DNA of 62,000 nucleotides from contig CAIIXF020000007.1 of assembly GCA_903813345.2 (NCBI GenBank), positions 32,990,538 through 33,052,537 of the forward strand. The letters are read 5' to 3'. Positions 22,465 through 34,794 of this stretch are shown piece by piece (position 1 is the first letter of the stretch; every line of letters starts with the position of its first letter). The stretch is from Owenia fusiformis. Its lineage: Eukaryota > Annelida > Polychaeta > Sabellida > Oweniidae. The position numbers were made by a program, and so were the translations under genes. The notes under the pieces are model-generated. The model was not told where the DNA came from. It saw only the letters and a list, made by a program, of their open reading frames with translations, and did no database searches.

Positions 22465-24269
22465 CAGGGTCTGACCTTAACTTTTTTTACCAGTAGCAAG
22501 GATTTGCTACCTTCTACCAAAACAAGGAGCAAATTCCCATATTCAGGTAGCAACAAAAAGGTAGCAAATTACTCCTAAAATTCTATTCATGTCTTATAAC
22601 GAATCCCCGGTTATTTCTCGCCTTTTTGCACTGAACGAAACGACCATTTTTTATGTTCAAGAGTGGTATGAGAACAATTTGTGGGTTTTCAGACCAAAAT
22701 CTGCATGTTTTCATTGAAAATAGGAGAATGAATCATCTAATCCTAATAAAGGTAGTATAATCAATTGGGGGGCAAACAAATTATAGCGTATTCGTCGATG
22801 AAACATGTTATCGTGCAGGCGACATTTTTTCGGCAAGAAATTCTGTTTCGCTAAAGCGAGTAAAGTCCAATCAGTGATGTTATCTTATTTTGTTTCATTT
22901 TGGGATCTGTATCAACCAATCAGCGTTGAGGTTGTATATCGCTATCGGAAACGCGATGAAAAAATGAAAAAATATCAGGAGTGGTAAGTTCCATTGATTC
23001 TATGTGATCAGGCCTTGCGCTTAACTTTTTTTATCAGGTAGTTGTTTCACTACTTAGTGAATTTTCCAGGTAGCTATTTGAGAGAACCAGATAGTGAAGA
23101 TTTCGATCTTTATTCTTATGACTTACCAGCGCAATAATAAGATATTACACTGTAGTGATCTCCCAACCAGCAATTGCGCTGCACCCACTTGAGATTTTGG
23201 TAATAGGCATGCACCCACCTGAGAATCAATTTGCACCTACTTGAAAATGAAAAAACGTGAAAAATAGGCTTTCCAATTTTGGTCTAAATTGTGAAATAAG
23301 AATTTTGCACCCACTTGAGATAAAATCCTGGGGAGAACACTGCACTCTATTAGATATATGGAAGAAGTAAAAAATCCCCGGGAATTTCATGTATGGCAAA
23401 GTTTTCTTGCCAAATATGACTAATTTGCAACATCAGAACGGAGTATAATAATGGAATGGATTGTTATTGGAGAGTTTACGGTAAAGATCGCTAAATGAAC
23501 CAAGAATCAATAAACAAATAAAATCAGTAAAAAATATTGCAGAATTCCCTAGTGGAGCCCCGCGAATTGAATGATATGTTCTCCCCGATTATCTTTATTA
23601 TTTCCGCTAGAGACCGTTCGATATCGATCTGATATTATACTGAAAGCTATTTGTTTAATGATAGATCGTCATTTTCCATGTAAAAGTCGTAAGAATAACG
23701 AGAAATGTTAGAAAGAAAGAGGAAACGTCAAACTAAAGTTCATGACCTTGACTGTCATGTTGACATGCGCAAAAAAGCTGCGCAAAAGACTACTTGGTTA
23801 AATGCGGAAACGACTCTAAATTTGAACATTTCTTTCATTCATTTCAGCCTATTTTGAGATAATATTAGTTTAGAATTGTGTTAAAAGGACCCACTGATGC
23901 ATTTTCATCGGGAGGATGCATCGAATTACAACATGTGTCATTTTTATCACTTTTTAGTGTGAGTACTCTATTATCGCTCACTTCATTTCTCGGAAGTTCG
24001 ATCTTTTTTCTTACCAAATCTTCGGGTCTGGCTGTTTGGAACTAGCGAAGTTAGCTAATTGGAGGAAATGACAAGTAGTGTTCTGGGAAAACAGGTAGCG
24101 AATCGCTACCTTCGCAACGCTAATTTCGAGGCCTGGTGATAGAAGGGTTGAAATACATGAGATTTGTTGCGTAAATTTGAGGTAGCAAGCATTTGCTCCC
24201 GGCCACGAAGTTTTTGGAGTGAAATCAGGTAGCAAATTTGCTCCTTGCTACCGCTAAGATCGAACCCTG
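22465..24269. mobile_element. hAT-like TIR element(s), nested, no transposase
   Basis: The left end CAGGGTCTGACCTTAACTTT (then AGTAGCAAGGATTTGCTACC) corresponds to the inverted right end CAGGGTTCGATCTTAGCGGT (then AGCAAGGAGCAAATTTGC) finishing at 24269. A second similar left end lies near 23009 (CAGGCCTTGCGCTTAACTTT), so two related elements may be nested or recombined. CAGGGT-type ends suggest hAT, but no 8-bp TSD is found. A smaller insertion is at 23153-23342. Confidence 0.5.
23153..23342. mobile_element. Small hAT-like MITE
   Basis: GTGATCTCCCAACCAGCAAT… at the left and …ATCCTGGGGAGAACACTG at the right are imperfect inverted ends around repeated GCACCCACTTGAG words (three or four, in both orientations). 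A related right end occurs at 16217-16244. No coding region. Confidence 0.5.
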
Positions 24270-25156
24270 CACTATCACGAGGGAATTTTAAAGTTTATTT
24301 GATGTTTAGTTGTTGTTTCACTTTTGCTAAAATGATGTCAATTAAGTTTTGTAATTATAGATGTACTCATTAATTCAGCAATTAGACTTAGGTCATTAAA
24401 ATATTCTCAGACTTCTTCCTTAATATCTGTTAAAATTCAAGTAATGATGTTCATTAACTTCAGAACAGTTCCGTATGGTATTTTTTATCGATCACCTTCA
24501 CAAACGCAACTTGAAACAAATAATTATTATTATCTCAACTTTTTAAATTTAGAAATAACATAAGGTTTTTATATATCATTTTAAAGGGAATTTAATTTGC
24601 TGATCACACACCAAATTTCAGAGAGATTGGTTAAGTTCCAAATTTTTAAGAGCATTTTTAGTGATGTTCATATTTCACATTTTTAATAGTTCGTCTACAT
24701 CCTAGGTCTCCAAAAGCAGTTTGGACTGCCTCAATTCTACAAGGATATGATTCCAGAATGTTCACAAACAGGGGTGTTGCACTTAAGGCTTCTAAAAGCT
24801 TTCTTGATACATTTGAGCAATGTTTCATGGCTTGAAGTTTCTCCTCTGGTTGATCTTCGATTAATTTTTCGACCCTGTCCTTAATGATCGCAATATCAAC
24901 TTTTCACTGTTCATTCATTATCCTGGTAACTACTCTTTTTGGCGCAATCAACAGTCAACTACACCCTTTCAAGAAACATTGTAGCAATTTTATTAGGAAG
25001 AGTTCATTATTGACTTTCTAGGAGTGATCAGCATTTTCCATAAGCTTTAGAATGATATATGGGAAAGTATGATAACTTTAAAAATAAAAAAGTTAAGTGG
25101 GGAGAACAGACTTATTTGACGCCCTGTACAAATAGTGACTGCCATTGAGGGCAATA
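24270..25156 (-). pseudogene. Decayed element with an unassigned ORF remnant
   Basis: On the minus strand, about 24690-24980, a frame with one internal stop reads from APKRVVTRIMNEQ through IIKDRVEKLIEDQPEEKLQA to SATPLFVNILESYP and AVQTAFGDLG. It looks like genuine old coding sequence, but I cannot name its family. Flanks at about 24530-24600 and 25030-25090 share inverted words (ATATATCATT(T/C)TAAAG and AACTTTTT), and GCCCTGTAC near 25120 looks like a mariner-type end. The call is tentative. Confidence 0.35.
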
Positions 25157-25267
25157 GGGTAAATTATTTCCCCGAGGGAATATCCTCTAAAATGTACAAT
25201 TCCCGAAGCCACAGGCTGAGGGAATAGTACATTATAGAGGATATTCCCAAGTGGAAATCATTTACCC
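25157..25267. repeat. 111-bp palindrome
   Basis: Arms of about 48 bp (GGGTAAATTATTTCC…GGGAATATCCTCTA…ATTCCC and its inverse) with a short loop. In the related inverted sequence near 40930-40980 the flanks (AAATAGTGACTGCC and ACCCTCTGTATCAAAA) are separated by only about a dozen bases, so the palindrome is probably an insertion in this copy. Confidence 0.7.
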
Positions 25268-28200
25268 TCTGTATCAAAAATCTTTTCCTATTAAGGAAAA
25301 CCTCAAAGAACTTTAGTAAATGACCAGTAAACTTAATGAAACTTCCCACACAAAGTTTGAGGCATATGATACACATTATCCGAAATTTTGAAGACGATTG
25401 ATTAACCTTTACTCAAAATATTACATACAGAACATAGCAAATACCAAAAACACTAATGTGACTTTTTCCAAGTTTGTGACGTCAAACTTACCTAAGATTG
25501 CCAAACTGACCAAAGTCAGGCTGCTCTGCAAAACTAAGTGGACAAAGGTAATTATATATAAAATGCATTATTTGGAGCATCGGTGAGCAAAATCCGCGCT
25601 TCGAAATATGAGGGGACCCTGCCGGAAGTTGAATAAAAACAGAAAAAATAATCACTAACTTTAAGTTTTAATTATACTCATGTGTTACAGATTTGAACTG
25701 TTTGATCAATATATATTAAAGGTAAATAATTTCAGTATTGACTGAATACACGAAAAGCTTAATTATAGTAAAAATGTAGTTTGATATAACGTTACTTAAC
25801 TTTGTCATTATGCTTAAACCAAGGTGTCACTCCTGTAAATCATTGAAAAATATTGAAAAAATTGAAAGTACTTGGCCTCAGCTTTACATACATACCTCAA
25901 ATGGCCACATTGCATACACTTAAACCTACTATACACACCATAGAAGTTGGCATGGCTTCGTTTTTAAAGTATTAAAAAAACCGTGAGTGGTATTTACCGG
26001 AGTGACACCCCAACCAGCTATGACAAAAACAAGATGGCTGCGGGTCCGGACAAAATTCGAAAGGGAATGATTTCGAATTAACAGGTGATTTAAAGCTAGA
26101 GATAGACAGTATAAAAATTTATTAATACACACAAAAGTTGAACGAAGTATCGATCCTACTTTTGAGTGATAATTGGTAAGCTGGCAAACTTTAAAATTCG
26201 CGAATCGGACCTTAATGCAGTAAGATTCTGGTTGGGGGTGACCACCTAAAAGAAGAAGTAGTAATACAGATGTCGACACTATGTGAAATCCCATGATTAA
26301 TACAGTATCATAAACCTATTAAACATACATATCAGTTGTTTTAATTCGTTTTAACCTGTTATCATAGGTTTATGTATAAGACATAATTATAACAATGAAT
26401 GATACGGACTTTTTTGGAGTTTCTCCTCTGATACTTGTATAATTTGTTTTAATTTGTTATCAGCTGTTATCAGCTGTTATATTCCATCTGGTTCAACTGG
26501 GAAAAACATATTATACTGGATGATACATTTCTCTGCTCTTGCGTATAATTTGTTTACATTAGGTTACATCTTGTTGACACAACATGTTGACACTATCTTG
26601 TTGACATAGACATATTGAGTGTTTTAATAAAAGCGGGTATTGATAAATTAAGTTTTGACATTAGAAAATTGTAATGAATTAATATAAATGATTTTTCAAA
26701 ATAAGTCACCAGACATGCCAGAAGTGATTAGTGCAGCAGTTGAAAGATATATTTTATTTTTACATTTATAACGTGCTTGCAAAAACACGGGCGCCCATTT
26801 AGATTATTAGCGGTTTTATTAAAATATTGGATTGCTTCAATGCGCTCCATGAAAGAAAAAATGTGGGCACTTTATTAATTGAAATCAATATGTCTTAATA
26901 TTAAAGCTACATTGTTAACGGAGACAACGTAAGACTGCGACATTTTAACCCATTTCAAAATTCGGTGTTTTTTATTTTCCATAACGGCTACTAGTATTTG
27001 TGTGCCATAGTTATCTCAGCTTTCGGGAATCATGCTTCACGTTTTTAAAGAATGCTTGCCCGGCGAGGGGTTTGCTATTGCGAGAGAACAAAAACATTGA
27101 ATTAGGATTTTTCCTAATACGTAATCATTAATACTTAATACTTAATCATTAATCAACAACTTTTTAAACGGTCTCTCTGATTAAATATCATGCCAATTAA
27201 TACCACGATTGTGTTGACAGGATTAAATGCGATATCTATGGAATAATAATTTAATGAACTCAATAGTCTAAATGATAAATAAGTTCATAATTTAGTCTTG
27301 GCTGACTAGTCTTGTATCATCAGAGTTGGATTGCAAATACCTCCCTAAATCAAATATTTATAATTGTTTTTATGTCTCTGATCCAACCACTAAAGTTTAA
27401 AAGGAAGACTATAGTGTCCCGTGAATTCATTATAATTATCTTAGACAATAGTGAAGCGGTACAATCGTGGGAGTGTTAATTAATCGGAATGCAAGTTTGA
27501 TACAAAATAACTCCTTTGGATCAAATATTTAAATTTTACTAGAGTGCAGGGAGTGGAAACGAGTCTCCATTCAAGCACTAAATATCAAAAGAAAGATTTC
27601 AGTACCCCTTAACTTCGCTCCCGGACTTCACTATTCACCACCTCCCCTCCCCCTTCCCCAATTATTTTTTATGACCCCAGATTGTTCGTTTCTGTGCCCC
27701 CCCCCCCTGTCCATGGCAAGTAAGTAATCTATGTGTATATCGGCTCCCTCCCAATGGTGGGCAAAACCAGATGCAGGCATAGACATTGACAAGGCGAGGG
27801 GATTAAAAATAAAAATAGTTTTGTTTTAGGATCTGACTGAAATATTTTGGCACTGTTCAGCGAAGCGGTTTAAGGAATTAGAGGCAGAAATAATTCCTAG
27901 ATGACCTGTCTTTACTGTAATCAAGATGCTACCTAACCGCAGTTTTAAAAGTTATTTATCTTTTGTGATAATCTAATACTACTTATAGATTGGTTTTCCA
28001 AATGTAAGACCCCGTATAAGACCCTTGTCTCTGATTGTGAAACATGTGTATGCATCAAATCCGAGGAATATTACATTATGTGAAGCAATTCCAAAATGTT
28101 TTGTCTTGAACTCAATCAAATAGCAATATATTTCAACATGTGGAAATTGTTTATTAACGTAATGTCGGGCACTATAGGTGAACGTGTTTTCAGTTTTGCT

Positions 28201-29683
28201 CTTTTTTGTCACACTTAAATTGTGTGCTTTATTTATTTGGAATTTGAATTTGAAAGGGTGAATTCACATCCAATAAAGCTTATAGTATCATTTATTAACA
28301 GATGCATCGAGGTAGAGCCACCGTTCAAAAGACATAAACATAACTCTGTCGAGTGCAATAAATCCATGCATATCCATTTGTAGCAATCATACGGCCAGAC
28401 CAGGGGAACACAGATACCTTTCGCATTCTTACATTGTCCGCATGTCAACCATACGGCGACCGCACGGTCAGCCTGCCTTTCGCACCTCTCATACACGTGT
28501 ACAAATTCTAAGATCATATTAATTACCATTGATTCCTCGTTTTCAATCCCTGGTTTTCAAAGCCCGTTAGATGTTAATGAATGGAGATTTTTAAATGTGC
28601 TTTCATTAAACAGCCAGGAAAAATAAACTATTTTTCATTTCCCAGGAATCACATAATCCGTCAAAATTCATTTAATTTAAAATGTATCTAATATATTACA
28701 TGTATACAATCAGACAGACTGGCTATTCTAATCCGTTATGAAAAGCCATTTGTTTTTTTCTCTACAGGATGTTTCTGCGGAAGTAAATTTGTTTATCTTA
28801 GTGTTTAGAGGCAATGTCCTTTGACACTTTCGTGAAATAAATGAACTCTGTGATGGACTACAATTGTATATTTTTACAGGAACAGTTACCCGAAGTAGAC
28901 CACTGTTACATTATTTTCATTTTAGGTCTCTCTAATTAGTTGCATTGCAGAAGTCTAATATTATTCTCTCCTGTGCCGAAGGTACTTATACCCGTAGCCA
29001 AGGGGGGGGGGGGATGTTCAAGGAGTCCAACTCAACAGAATTCGAATTGAATACAAAATACTAAATAAATACTTAATGTTACTCCAGCTTGTTTTTATAG
29101 TAATTTGGCAATTAAACATGCATAAAGAGATAGCAATGTGTGTACTGTGTACAACCCGAATCCTCTCCCGATCAGGTCACGTTTTATATGTCTCTGATGT
29201 TATAACTGCCCTGTCAACCCTCACGCATAAGGCGTGATTGTTACGCATTTGCTGGAAAAATAGAAATCACGCATCAATTTAGCGGGTATGATCAAATATC
29301 ACGCAAATCACGGATTTTGTTGAAATCTTTAAAAATCGTTTTTTGTGAAATGCCGACACGGTAAAATACCGAACGGCAAAAAAAAGCGTTCGGTCTTTGC
29401 ACGCGATTGCCGTTTATGTCACACATTTGGTACAAAATATGTGTATATATATACGCATTTGTTTCGAAAATATTCACACCTACCTATTTGATTGAAATCA
29501 TTCAAATCAAAGTTGGCATTCGAGAACAAGAATGTGTCCAGTCAAAAATAGATTTCTAATGTTTGATTTTGAGTAGTTGTATTTATTGATCCTTGTTTTT
29601 CAATCTACAGATGGTTCACTGAATTCCGAAGTAAACAGAAAATAATAAACATTTCCTTGGTTCCCATGATACTGCTTATAACC
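25268..29683. other. Long stretch without recognisable genes
   Basis: 25268-25530 matches the inverse of about 40020-40200 (shared GTTTGACGTCACAAACTTGG-type text). 25822-26012 is bounded by inverted GGTGTCACTCC(T/G)GTAAAT words and may be a small hairpin element. 26330-26560 shares TATAATTTG/GTTATCA/GATGATAC-type words with 33500-33800. An open frame of 121 codons (25929-26294, minus) and one of 98 codons (28233-28529, minus) have no family I recognise. 29200-29480 is rich in ACGCA/TCACGC words, also found near 50200-50430. Confidence 0.4.
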
Positions 29684-29892
29684 CAGGCCCGTAGCCAGGA
29701 TTTGCCAAGGGGGGGGGGCAGTTTTCAAAAATGTCTAGGGGGTTCACATTTGACAATTTTGGTCCAAATATGACTAAAATCACACGAGAAATGCTCAAAA
29801 TGGCGAAAAACTGCATGATTTTGAAAGAATCTTTGGCCAGGGGGGTTGGCCCGAACCCTGCGAACCCCCCCCCCCCCTGGCTACGGGCCTGC
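29684..29892. mobile_element. Small MITE with GGGCCTG/CAGGCCC ends
   Basis: CAGGCCCGTAGCCAGG at the left is the inverse of CCTGGCTACGGGCCTG at the right, enclosing about 210 bp with G and C runs. The flanks TTATAACC and CTATAACC (offset by one base) are a 7/8 match, consistent with a hAT-like 8-bp TSD. The 78-codon minus frame across it is repeat-derived. Confidence 0.65.
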
Positions 29893-30181
29893 CTATAACC
29901 TATAATACTCATTTATTAAAACAAATATTAATTTATCCGTCTGTCTGATTAGATTTTGTTCCCTGACTCAAACCAGAGACATATAAAACATATATATTTT
30001 ATTTGTCTCTGCTCAAACAAAGTCAACCCCGATTTCAGTTCTTAATTCTTCACTTGAAACTATATAGCCAACATGATACAACATGAATTTGGATTAATTA
30101 TACATATATAAAGCCTATTGTTATCAAAACCAATAAATCCTCACCATATAAATATAGTTTTATTGATGACTAAAAACAGAT
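29893..30181. other. Spacer
   Basis: AT-rich, no gene or repeat recognised. Confidence 0.5.
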
Positions 30182-30382
30182 CAGGGGCGTAGCCAGCTTT
30201 CAGTCAGGGGGGAGGGGGTGCGATCGCCAAAAAGATTTCGGTTTTCAGTCAGGAGGGTTCGATTGTGGCCTGAGCAGCATTTTAAAGCTCCTTTCTTCTT
30301 CTTTCTCAGGGTTTTATTTTTATTGTTAAGGGGGGGGGGGTCGCACCCATCACAACCCCCCCCCCCCCCTGGATACGCCCAC
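30182..30382. mobile_element. Small MITE with GGGCGTAGCCAG ends
   Basis: GGGGCGTAGCCAGC at the left and CCTGGATACGCCC at the right are imperfect inverted ends with long G and C runs inside them. The interior includes AGTCAGGGGGG/TCAGTCAGGAGG. It is related in its ends to 29684-29892 and to the one-sided fragment at 33329-33380 (GGGGCGTAGCAAAC). No coding sequence. Confidence 0.55.
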
Positions 30383-32049
30383 GGATATTTTGGCAACTTC
30401 CACGTTTACCCCCCCCCCTAATCATTTTTGCGCCCCCTCTATATATCGACCAATCAGGCGATGAGGCATGGATCAGGATACCCTGACTCCCAAGCTGTGC
30501 GACTTCTGGCAACCGCTACACCTATATTCCCGGGGAAAATGCTTTTTCCTTTGAAAAATTATCAAATATGGTCGAGTGTGGGCAAACACGGGGGAGGAGA
30601 GGGGTGCGTGCATTGCGTGCGACCCCTCATCAGTTGTGTACCTTATTTTTGTATGAATTTCTCCCGAACAGTTATGCTAGAGGGGTTATAATATTTATTT
30701 CTGTTTTCAAATGAAATAATTTCACCCTTGCCCGATTGGCTATAATGCACGAATCAAATAGCACGGAGATCAGATAATTAGATTGATTTGTTTTTTCGCA
30801 ATCAGATGAATTAACTTATTGCTTTCTCTGATTAAAAAGGCGGTTTGAAGCTACTTTTATAGGATTTGTAAATTCGCAATCAAACTGGCTTATAATTAAT
30901 ATTTAGTCAGTGCAAGAGGAGGGGACTATGATGTAGAAAATCGTTTTGATTTCGACACTAACTGAAATAATTTATCACAATAAATTGTTAAATACGGAAA
31001 CAGAGACCGGTTTAAAAATGAAAAGAGAGGCAAAAACTCTATTCATACAATGTAATTAAAACCCGGGAATTAAAAGCAATTTTAGACTGTTAAAAATTCT
31101 GTAATCAAGGTGATGTTGGTACACTTCCACCGTTAGAAAAACAAAGACTAAGACAAAGACTATATAGCAATTAATCCTTTTGTAATCATTAAATGTTAAA
31201 TGTAGATTCTTATTATTTCGTTGGACAATGTTCAGACTTCTGACCAAGATTTATTCATTTATGTTTGTATTTAAAAAATAGTATTTTAATCAGACAGACG
31301 TTCTAATGAGTTAGAAAAATACATTTGTCCATCACCTCTCAAGAAGTTTTCAAAAGTAGTCAAGTCGATTTGTTTATTTTAGTGTTTAGCATTGTTTTTC
31401 ATAACTTGACGCTTCCATGAACAAAATGACTTTGAAATGAGTATTTATAATTTTAGCTTTTATACGACATGCTTATTGTATATTTCTATATGAACGTTGT
31501 AGTTATGTGATGTAACATCGCCCCCCCCCCAAATTACAGGTATACAACCTTTGGTCGGAATACTTTAACTTGCGATTAAAAGCTGTTAGATGATCTCTTA
31601 TGTAATCTAGGTGATGTTGGTAGACTTCCGCAGTTAAGAAAACAAAGACTAAGACAAAGAGAACTATATAGCAATTAATCCTTTTGTTATCACTAAATGT
31701 TAGATTCTTTATTGGACAATATTTTGACTTCTGTCTCCGATTGTTATGCAGATATGTGTATATAATCATGTGAACAACATATTACGTGGAAATTCCCATA
31801 TTCATTCTCATAATGTCTTACAGCTATTTCGCAAATGACATGCAGGTAAGCCTAAATAACATGTGGACGTAATATTGCAGAACTGAGCGAAAAGAAAGGT
31901 TGAACAAATTAGATTAAGATATTTTATTTTTTAAATGCACAAAGGGCAACAGTTGAAGAGCAAAAATTAAAGGCGTTGTGAAATAGATCGTGCTTTTGTA
32001 TGATCCTCTTCTATAGTGCCCTACCCTTTGCATTCGTTCGACTTCACTT
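30383..32049. other. Gene-free stretch with a degenerate duplication
   Basis: About 31090-31220 and 31600-31730 are related direct copies (shared AATTAATCCTTTTGT(A/T)ATCA, AGACTAAGACAAAGA and GGTGATGTTGGTA text). The minus-strand frames there give similar peptides (RINCYIV…VFVFLT…EVYQHHLDY). This could be an old duplicated exon or just a repeat; there are no domain-level matches I recognise. Confidence 0.4.
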
Positions 32050-32237
32050 CTTAAAAGTAGAGGCTGACGGTAATTCCGGTTATACGGTTTCGGTACGGAA
32101 TTGAGCATTTACCGGTATTGAAATTATTAACCGGTTAACCGACGATAATCCCCGGGGAAATAAAAGACACGTCGTTTTTTAATTATTTTGTTTAATTTCC
32201 ACTTTCACGATGCGTACATTTACATAGACATTTAGAT

Positions 32238-32372
32238 GTCCATGTTTGGCAGTTCAGGTGTGATTTCCATGTTTGGCAGTTCAGGTGTGATGTCGATGTT
32301 TGGCAGTTCGGGTGTAGTAGCTTCATGCTCAGGCTCAGATTTGGTTGTAGTTATGTTTGGCAGTTCCGGTGA
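32238..32372 (-). repeat. 27-bp minisatellite encoding TPELPN repeats
   Basis: Three adjacent 27-bp units of (C/G)ATGTTTGGCAGTTC(A/G)GGTGT with two more spaced copies. On the minus strand the units stay in one frame and spell the 9-residue repeat TPELPN(I/M)(D/E)I, ending at a stop at 32232. A frame-preserving array beside the transposase fragment might be real coding sequence, but no family is recognised. Confidence 0.6.
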
Positions 32373-32656
32373 AGTTGTAGTTTCAACGTCAGATCCAGAA
32401 ACTGAATTATGTTTGTAATAGTCATTTACGAACAACAAGGCATTGATAACCTCAGGTTGCAGTCGTGTCCGTTTTTAAGTGATGGTGTTGCCAGCTGCAC
32501 CAAGGAGGATTGGCTCCCAGAGTGCAACATCGATATTCTGTCCCATATATGGAAATGTCGTGATTCAAAATTTGAATTCAAACAGCCGCCATTTTGTTCA
32601 CTTCAACATTTGAATGGTGAATTTCGGTCTTATTCCTAACCGAAAAATTCCAAAAC

Positions 32657-32923
32657 TCATAAGAAATAATCGAGATATTGGTTCGAATCTTTTGGACTGT
32701 TTATTTTGAACTTATAGTCGGTAATAATTTCCGACAATAACGACATTTCGACGTTTTCATTGTTGGAAAATATCGATTGTCGATCCTGGGAGCCAATCCT
32801 CCTTGCAGCTGCACTGAACTGGCGTTCACCCGACACGGATGACGCAGGAATAGCATGATATGTTTCAGCCAAACTCGCCACATCAGGATGTTTTCCTCCA
32901 TTTACTTTCCAGAAGACAGTCAA
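32657..32923 (-). pseudogene. hAT transposase C-terminal dimerisation domain fragment
   Basis: The 88-residue frame contains FWKVNGGKHPDVASLAETY, then AIPASSVSGERQFSAA and RRIGS, the characteristic hATC dimerisation region (W..N…P.la..a…l.ipassv..ER.FS). It lacks the DDE catalytic core and BED finger. Downstream it runs into a stop. About 60 bases of it recur inverted at 32484-32545 on the other strand, so two C-terminal pieces face each other. Family assignment is firm; function is lost. Confidence 0.8.
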
Positions 32924-33262
32924 TAAAATCTATTTTACCTACCCCACCCCCATGTATACTGCACGTCGCTTGCTATTGATACAGTTAAAAAAATGGTTTC
33001 AAATGTGTAATGCATTTAACTTAAAATTAAAAATACATCTTGATTCGTAAGATAGTTGCATACTATTTCGTAAAGTTCATCAGTATGGGTTCAAATCGGT
33101 CTTGCACCATGTATGCATATAGACTTGAGAAGCTACGGAGAGAGTTAGAAACAAAGTGGGGGTGGCAGCGCATTGGCATTTTATCTTACATATTTACCGG
33201 TATTTCGGTAACGGTACGGTTATTAGCGTGACGGTTACCGGTACTGGTTTTCAGTATCGTTC

Positions 33263-34219
33263 GTCTTCTCGTAGTATATAACTAGACTCTGCACGTAGCG
33301 TAATAGTGCCCCTATTAGCCATGTACAGGGGCGTAGCAAACTTGGGGGGGGGGGGTGCGATTGCCAAAAAAACAATATCGGATTTCAGTCTGAGACAAAT
33401 GGTCAAACATGAGTTTCAAAAAACTTCTAGAATTACCTTATGTAAATATTTACGTTAGCTTGTTTAATTAAGGTCTGGCGTTATGAAAACAAAGTGCCAT
33501 TAATTTCTGAACCGTATAATACAGAATCATCTGTTTGGTCTCGGTATATTCCAGTTTAATTTGTATTATACAAAAAATGATATGTATAATTTGTATTATA
33601 CCACTTTGAAACCTGTTATAATAGAAAATGATATGCGTATAATACTGTTTAATCTGATCCTGAGTTAAATTATATCAGGTTAAACTGGAATATATTTTGG
33701 TTTAATCGGGTATCATTCTCTAATGATATTTGAGTCCGGATCAGATGTTATAATATTGAATGATACTTTCTGTGATATTGGATTAAACAACAAATTAAAC
33801 ATCAATATAAGACGTTATCACAAGTATTAATCATAGGATTTTACATAGTGCGACTCGCTATTTTATACATGTTCCCGGGGCCTATGCTAAACACGATCCT
33901 TTAAAGTGAGTCATGATCCTTTCAAGTGAGTCATTTCATAAACAAGTTGATTATTTCAAAGTTTTCATGATCAGTATAAGTTCAATGAACTTACAAAATT
34001 GTATATACACGTAGATGATAAACGTATACAGTTGGATCTACGTATAAAGCTTTACCTACATGTGTGTGGAACAATTGACCGCAAGCATTTTCTAAATTAA
34101 TCGGCTGAGTAGGAACAGTATCCAATCAAATACTTTAACCATCAATTTGAAACACCAATCAAACCAGTAGGTCCTAGCAATTCCTGGAAACGACCCATTC
34201 AGTAGCTCAACAAATGACA
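33263..34219. other. Gene-free stretch
   Basis: It contains the GGGGCGTAGC fragment at about 33329-33380 with a G run, and about 33500-33800 rich in repeated GTATAATTTGTATTATA/AATGATA words also seen near 26400. No coding region. Confidence 0.45.
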
Positions 34220-34443
34220 TACAGGGTGTTTCATAACGAGCATCTCCAAAAAGTCAATTTGAGAAGAGATGGGTCTATATGTATGTACTATATATGAGCC
34301 TATTTTATTCTAGACAAACACATTTGGATCAACTAAACATGCTACAATTCAAGAAAGTACAAAAGGCATCCCTTTGACCTTTATTTATTACAGTCCGAGA
34401 AGATCTTTCCTGATGAAATACCCACATTATGAAACACCTTGTA
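34220..34443. mobile_element. 220-bp mariner-type MITE, TA target
   Basis: The ends CAGGGTGTTTCATAA (34222) and TTATGAAACACCTTG (to 34441) are inverted, and TA flanks both sides (34220-34221 and 34442-34443). The size, CAGGGTG start and TA duplication fit a non-autonomous mariner/Tc1 element. No coding sequence. Confidence 0.78.
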
Positions 34444-34794
34444 CGTCTTCTTATAAGTATAAGTATACGTTATAAGTTGTATTTTACGTATGTGCGAAAT
34501 CTCTCTATTGTGTCAATATGATTTTCTCAGGGGTTTATCTTCTAAATATTCTTGATGTACTTTTGGTATTAAATTCAAAGAAATCTATCATATTTCCATT
34601 TTATTGCAATAATTCTGAATCATAATGCACCGAACATTGATATATTAAGGATAGCAGTGCTTATTGTGACAACATATTTCTGAATTCCTCAAATAATTTT
34701 GGTCAGGAAAGGGTTAAGTGGAGTACAACATGGTCCAGGGCTGTTAGTAAAATGTATGAGGACATTCAGAGTACATTTTTTGTATATTTAATAA
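34444..34794. other. Spacer
   Basis: AT-rich, no gene recognised. Confidence 0.5.

Larger units (their letters stand above)
32050..33262 (-). mobile_element. Decayed hAT element with rearranged interior
   Basis: Both edges hold clusters of CGGTAA/TTACCG words (GCTGACGGTAATTCCGGTTA at about 32062; GTGACGGTTACCGGTACTGG at about 33228), suggesting degenerate hAT-type TIRs. The interior has a clear hAT transposase C-terminus on the minus strand (32657-32923), a shorter inverted relative of it at about 32484-32545 on the plus strand, and a minisatellite at 32238-32372. No full-length transposase remains. Confidence 0.6.

Noticed and set aside
25929-26294. 121-codon minus-strand frame beginning with a hydrophobic stretch (VSTSVLLLLLLGG)
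   Set aside because: It looks superficially like a signal peptide, but composition is unremarkable downstream, no family is recognised, and length is near chance for this window.
28233-28529. 98-codon minus-strand Cys-rich frame
   Set aside because: Cys spacing is irregular, with no recognisable motif, splice context or second exon.
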